Shown here in pieces: positions 61,377 through 64,000 of a stretch of DNA of 64,000 nt. Numbering within the stretch: the stretch's first letter is position 1; every line of letters starts with the position of its first letter. The DNA is taken from positions 124,001 through 188,000 of the forward strand of contig CAYMEX010000002.1 of assembly GCA_964389525.1 (NCBI GenBank), given 5' to 3'. Made by a program: the position numbers and the translations under genes. This DNA is from JAFLTL01 sp964389525. Lineage in GTDB: Bacteria > Bacteroidota > Bacteroidia > Bacteroidales > Muribaculaceae. The notes below the pieces were generated by a model, which did not search any database, had not been told where the DNA came from, and saw only the letters and a list, made by a program, of their open reading frames with translations.

Positions 61377-62687
61377 TTATCGGTTGGCCTCGGCCTTTAT
61401 CGTGGCCGTTGCGGCCAGCCTGTCGGTTCTTTCGCCTGGCACACGGTAGTAGACAAAGACCGTATAGACATTCTGCGTCTGGTGATGATCTCCTTCTATC
61501 GCACCGCCGGCCGTCTCACCTGTTAAGGCATTTCTTGCCATATACCTGTAGTCGTAGGCTCCTTGTTTGAGCAGCATGGCCTTGCGCCATATGTCAGTTT
61601 CTTCATCATATTCCATCGCGGCCCGGTCATCTGTCCGACGCCCCGTGAGTGCCCCCTCCACCAGCACCGCGTCAGGCGGCCTGATCCCCGATCCTTCGAG
61701 AGCGAAATGCACCACCGTGTAGTCAGCCTCTCTGTCCGACGGCGTCGTCATGCTCTCGTCGGCCTCCCTTATCGTGAACTCTCCCCCCTGCGTCTGATCG
61801 TAAGCGTATGCCATGCCACGGCGGAGAGAATCTGTGTTGAGTATCTCGTGATATTTCCGATTGTCCCATACGATCTCGGCGACATTCATTCCAGGCGTGC
61901 GGCGGCTCACGGTCTCCATGCGGCGGTATTCGTTCCCCCCCTTGAAGACAAGTTCCGGCCGGTGGGCATATACGGCCTTCATCCCCACAGTGCGCGACGC
62001 GTGCCTGATGGTCCGGCGCGTCATTTCCTGTCCGTTCTGCACTATGTCTATTCTCAGATCCGACACTCCTACGCGCCGGTCAATATCCTTCGCCGTTACA
62101 TCGATCTCAAGTTGCTGCGACTCTCCGTTCCAGTCGGTGTCCGTGCGGCTCGTCACTGTAGCGGCTACACCCGCGCTCCCCTCCTCTATAGCAAACGGAG
62201 CCGCTATGATCGTCTTGTCGGCGACACCCTCCTCAAACACCTCGAGCACATAGTTGCCCGACAATCTCGCTTTCATCTCTGCCGGAGGTACCTCTACACT
62301 GTAGTTGCGGTAGAGCACCGTGGTCACTCCCGGTTCCGATGCCTCGCCGTAGCCGATATCCGCAAGATTGAAACCGTCGAGATATTCACTCTCTATAAGA
62401 CCGTCGTCCTCTCCGTCCGCATCGGTGTGGCGCACACGGCAACGCAGATATGGCATCCACGACTCATCCTCTCCCTCAGGCGCGAGGAGGTCGAACACGA
62501 GCCGCAATCCGCCGGTTTTTCCCGCAGCAGCCACGGGAACCGTCACTGCACGGCCGTCGCCATCACGCCACTGCACGCATCCCACACGGCTGTCGCTCAC
62601 CTCCATGATCATGCGTCCCGCCGCAGAGACATGTGGAGCCAGAGCGACAAGAACGGCAATGAAAAAAGTGAGAATCAGTGATTGCAT
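61377..62687 (-). CDS. DUF5103 / type IX secretion plug protein-like
   Basis: This 436-aa protein has a signal peptide (MQSLILTFFIAVLVALAPHV, ending about SAAG). The rest matches DUF5103 (PF17116), now described as the first domain of the plug protein of the type IX secretion system of Bacteroidetes. Typical marks are YLDGFNLADIGYGEASEP, the beta-rich middle and a C-terminal VFVYYRVPGERTDRL strand. In that system the plug covers the periplasmic side of the SprA pore. If the match holds, the organism has a type IX system. The MITE lies 7 bases after the stop. Confidence 0.75.
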   Translation of the reverse strand: MQSLILTFFIAVLVALAPHVSAAGRMIMEVSDSRVGCVQWRDGDGRAVTVPVAAAGKTGGLRLVFDLLAPEGEDESWMPYLRCRVRHTDADGEDDGLIESEYLDGFNLADIGYGEASEPGVTTVLYRNYSVEVPPAEMKARLSGNYVLEVFEEGVADKTIIAAPFAIEEGSAGVAATVTSRTDTDWNGESQQLEIDVTAKDIDRRVGVSDLRIDIVQNGQEMTRRTIRHASRTVGMKAVYAHRPELVFKGGNEYRRMETVSRRTPGMNVAEIVWDNRKYHEILNTDSLRRGMAYAYDQTQGGEFTIREADESMTTPSDREADYTVVHFALEGSGIRPPDAVLVEGALTGRRTDDRAAMEYDEETDIWRKAMLLKQGAYDYRYMARNALTGETAGGAIEGDHHQTQNVYTVFVYYRVPGERTDRLAATATIKAEANR

Positions 62688-62780
62688 TTCACAAATTTAG
62701 CAATTTCATCCTTTGCCATCCTGCTAAATTGGCCATAAAGTATTAAATTTATCGCGTCAAAAACTCAACACACATCCACG

Positions 62781-63914
62781 ATGAAACTATTTGATGTCTA
62801 TCCCCTGTTCGACATAGAGATAACCCGCGGACTCGGATGCCGCGTATGGGACTCGGAGGGTACTCAATATCTCGATCTCTATGGCGGACATGCCGTCATA
62901 TCAGTTGGTCACAGCCACCCGCGCTACCTTCAGGCGATCACCGACCAGGCCTCACGTCTGCTTTTCTACTCCAACTCGGTGATCAACTCCCTTCAGCAGA
63001 AACTTGCCGACCGTCTCGGGCGTGCAAGCGGCTACGACGACTACTCTCTTTTCCTCGTCAACTCAGGCGCCGAAGCCAATGAGAACGCAATCAAGCTCGC
63101 ATCGTTCCACACCGGACGCAGCCGTGTCATAGCTTTCGACAAAGCCTTCCACGGACGCACATCGGCTGCTGTCGAGGCTACCGACAATCCTAAGATCCAG
63201 GCACCTGTCAACCGTGGCGGACACGTCACATTCCTTCCGCTCAACGACATCGAGGCTGTGAAGGCCGAGCTGGCCAAAGGCGACGTCGCTGCCGTCATTT
63301 TCGAGGCAATACAGGGAGTAGGAGGCATACGCATGGCCACCGACGACTTCATGCGTCAGCTTCGCGAAGCCACAGAGCAGACAGGCACCGTCCTCATCGC
63401 CGACGAGATCCAGTGCGGATACGGACGCTCGGGACGCTTCTTCGCACACCAGTGGGCCGGCATACGCCCCGACATAATCACCATGGCCAAAGGCATAGCC
63501 AACGGCTATCCTTTCTCGGGAGTGCTTATTTCACCGATGTTCAAGCCCGTATATGGCATGCTTGGCACCACATTCGGAGGCAACCACCTCGGATGCGCAG
63601 CAGCATGCGCCGTTCTCGACATCATGGAGGATGAGAAACTCGTCGACAACGCCCGTGAGATCGGCGAATACCTCATCGCCCGCCTCAAGGAGATACCCGG
63701 CATCAAGGACGTGCGTGGCCGCGGACTTATGATCGGCATTGAGTTTGACCAGCCCGCCAAAGAGCTGCGCCGCAGACTCATCTTCGACGAGCACGTCTTC
63801 ACAGGTGCCGCAGGCACCAACATCATCCGTCTGCTTCCGCCGCTCTGTCTCTCGCGTGCCGAGGCCGACGAGTTCCTTGAAAAATTCACACGTCAGCTCG
63901 AAAAAGGACTGTAA
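62781..63914 (+). CDS. argD: Acetylornithine aminotransferase
   Basis: This 377-aa class III aminotransferase uses PLP; the lysine is Lys237 in TMAKGIANGYPFSG. SGAEANENAIKLASFHTGRS, ADEIQCGYGRSGRFFAHQ and GTTFGGNHLGCAAA are family segments. It converts N-acetylglutamate semialdehyde to acetylornithine in arginine synthesis; other arg genes are not in the window. ATG 62781 starts MKLFDVYPLFDIE, as expected. It may also act on succinyldiaminopimelate precursors. Confidence 0.9.
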   Translation: MKLFDVYPLFDIEITRGLGCRVWDSEGTQYLDLYGGHAVISVGHSHPRYLQAITDQASRLLFYSNSVINSLQQKLADRLGRASGYDDYSLFLVNSGAEANENAIKLASFHTGRSRVIAFDKAFHGRTSAAVEATDNPKIQAPVNRGGHVTFLPLNDIEAVKAELAKGDVAAVIFEAIQGVGGIRMATDDFMRQLREATEQTGTVLIADEIQCGYGRSGRFFAHQWAGIRPDIITMAKGIANGYPFSGVLISPMFKPVYGMLGTTFGGNHLGCAAACAVLDIMEDEKLVDNAREIGEYLIARLKEIPGIKDVRGRGLMIGIEFDQPAKELRRRLIFDEHVFTGAAGTNIIRLLPPLCLSRAEADEFLEKFTRQLEKGL

Positions 63915-63925
63915 ACACTTTCAGG

Positions 63926-64000
63926 ATGTCGGTCAACAAAGTCATACTTGTAGGCAACGTAGGGCGAAAACCCGAAATACGCTACGTAGGCCAGCGCCCG
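63926..64000 (+). CDS. ssb: Single-stranded DNA-binding protein, 3' end cut by window edge
   Basis: The first 25 residues (MSVNKVILVGNVGRKPEIRY and more) match the N-terminal strand of bacterial SSB proteins, which coat single-stranded DNA during replication and repair. It starts 12 bases after argD. The oligonucleotide-binding core and acidic tail lie beyond the window. Confidence 0.9.
   Translation, partial: MSVNKVILVGNVGRKPEIRYVGQRP

Noticed and set aside
61563..62681. 372-codon plus-strand frame opposite the plug-like gene
   Set aside because: Antisense shadow; no recognisable sequence, while the minus strand has a signal peptide and a family match.
62692..62699. Promoter -7 box (TAAATTTG, minus strand) for the plug-like gene
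   Set aside because: It lies only 5 bases before the start codon, so the transcript would be essentially leaderless, and no -33 box is visible; kept out of the feature list.

Overview
The window looks like a chromosome segment of a Bacteroidota bacterium of the order Bacteroidales, probably the family Muribaculaceae (S24-7). The order-level call rests on several signals. Promoters follow the Bacteroidetes pattern (TTTG/TTG, about 20 bp, TAnnTTTG), and there is a short primary sigma factor, a GldE homologue and a type IX secretion plug protein. Fimbrillin lipoproteins, a BtuB/BtuG-type cobalamin locus and an L28-L33-DUF4295 cluster point the same way. The family-level call is an inference from the roughly 55-60% GC content and the overall feel of the genes.

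Layout. Bases 1-2844 hold a truncated family 9 glycosyltransferase, rpmH and a GH3-family enzyme. Bases 2857-4856 hold the most unusual structure here: a single-domain Y1 (HUH) transposase of the REP-associated type, whose last codons lie inside the first unit of a 1.5-kb array of GC-rich palindromes. Bases 4872-14113 (minus strand) are a six-gene fimbriae (type V pilus-like) operon: DUF3575 barrel protein, DUF5119 lipoprotein, three fimbrillins and a DUF4906 tip-like protein. A complete copy of the palindromic element sits between two fimbrillin genes, and an 11-C tract lies upstream of the operon.

Bases 14468-20274 are a housekeeping operon (class I fumarase, polyprenol-phosphate mannosyltransferase, dihydroorotase, cytidylate-kinase-like protein, GldE), followed by tRNA-His and, convergently, a cysteine desulfidase. 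Bases 22454-27240 carry a 163-bp MITE and a cobalamin locus (riboswitch, BtuB, BtuG-like propeller, BtuF-like lipoprotein). Then come a patatin-barrel protein, obgE, metA, a U32 protein, ygiQ and the proline genes proBA (minus strand).

Bases 38233-46653 include a candidate small RNA, a 61-aa membrane protein coupled to dxs, trkA-trkH, a NatAB-like ABC exporter and a phosphodiesterase. rpoD follows. Next is a galactose-use operon (GH2 beta-galactosidase, galK, galM, nucleotidyltransferase) that runs on into a cyclophilin lipoprotein and an M16 peptidase. Bases 55978-57491 hold rpmB-rpmG-DUF4295-ferritin. The minus-strand block 57574-62687 holds a Tat-type DUF4434 protein, a thioesterase, DUF721, recF, DUF3109 and, across a second MITE, a type IX secretion plug protein. 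argD and the start of ssb close the window.

The main candidate for something new is the transposase with its array: forward three-hairpin units, closing units in inverted orientation whose stem sequences differ but still pair, and a complete two-sided copy inside the fimbrial operon. I could run no searches; family names rest on recognised motifs and remembered family features.
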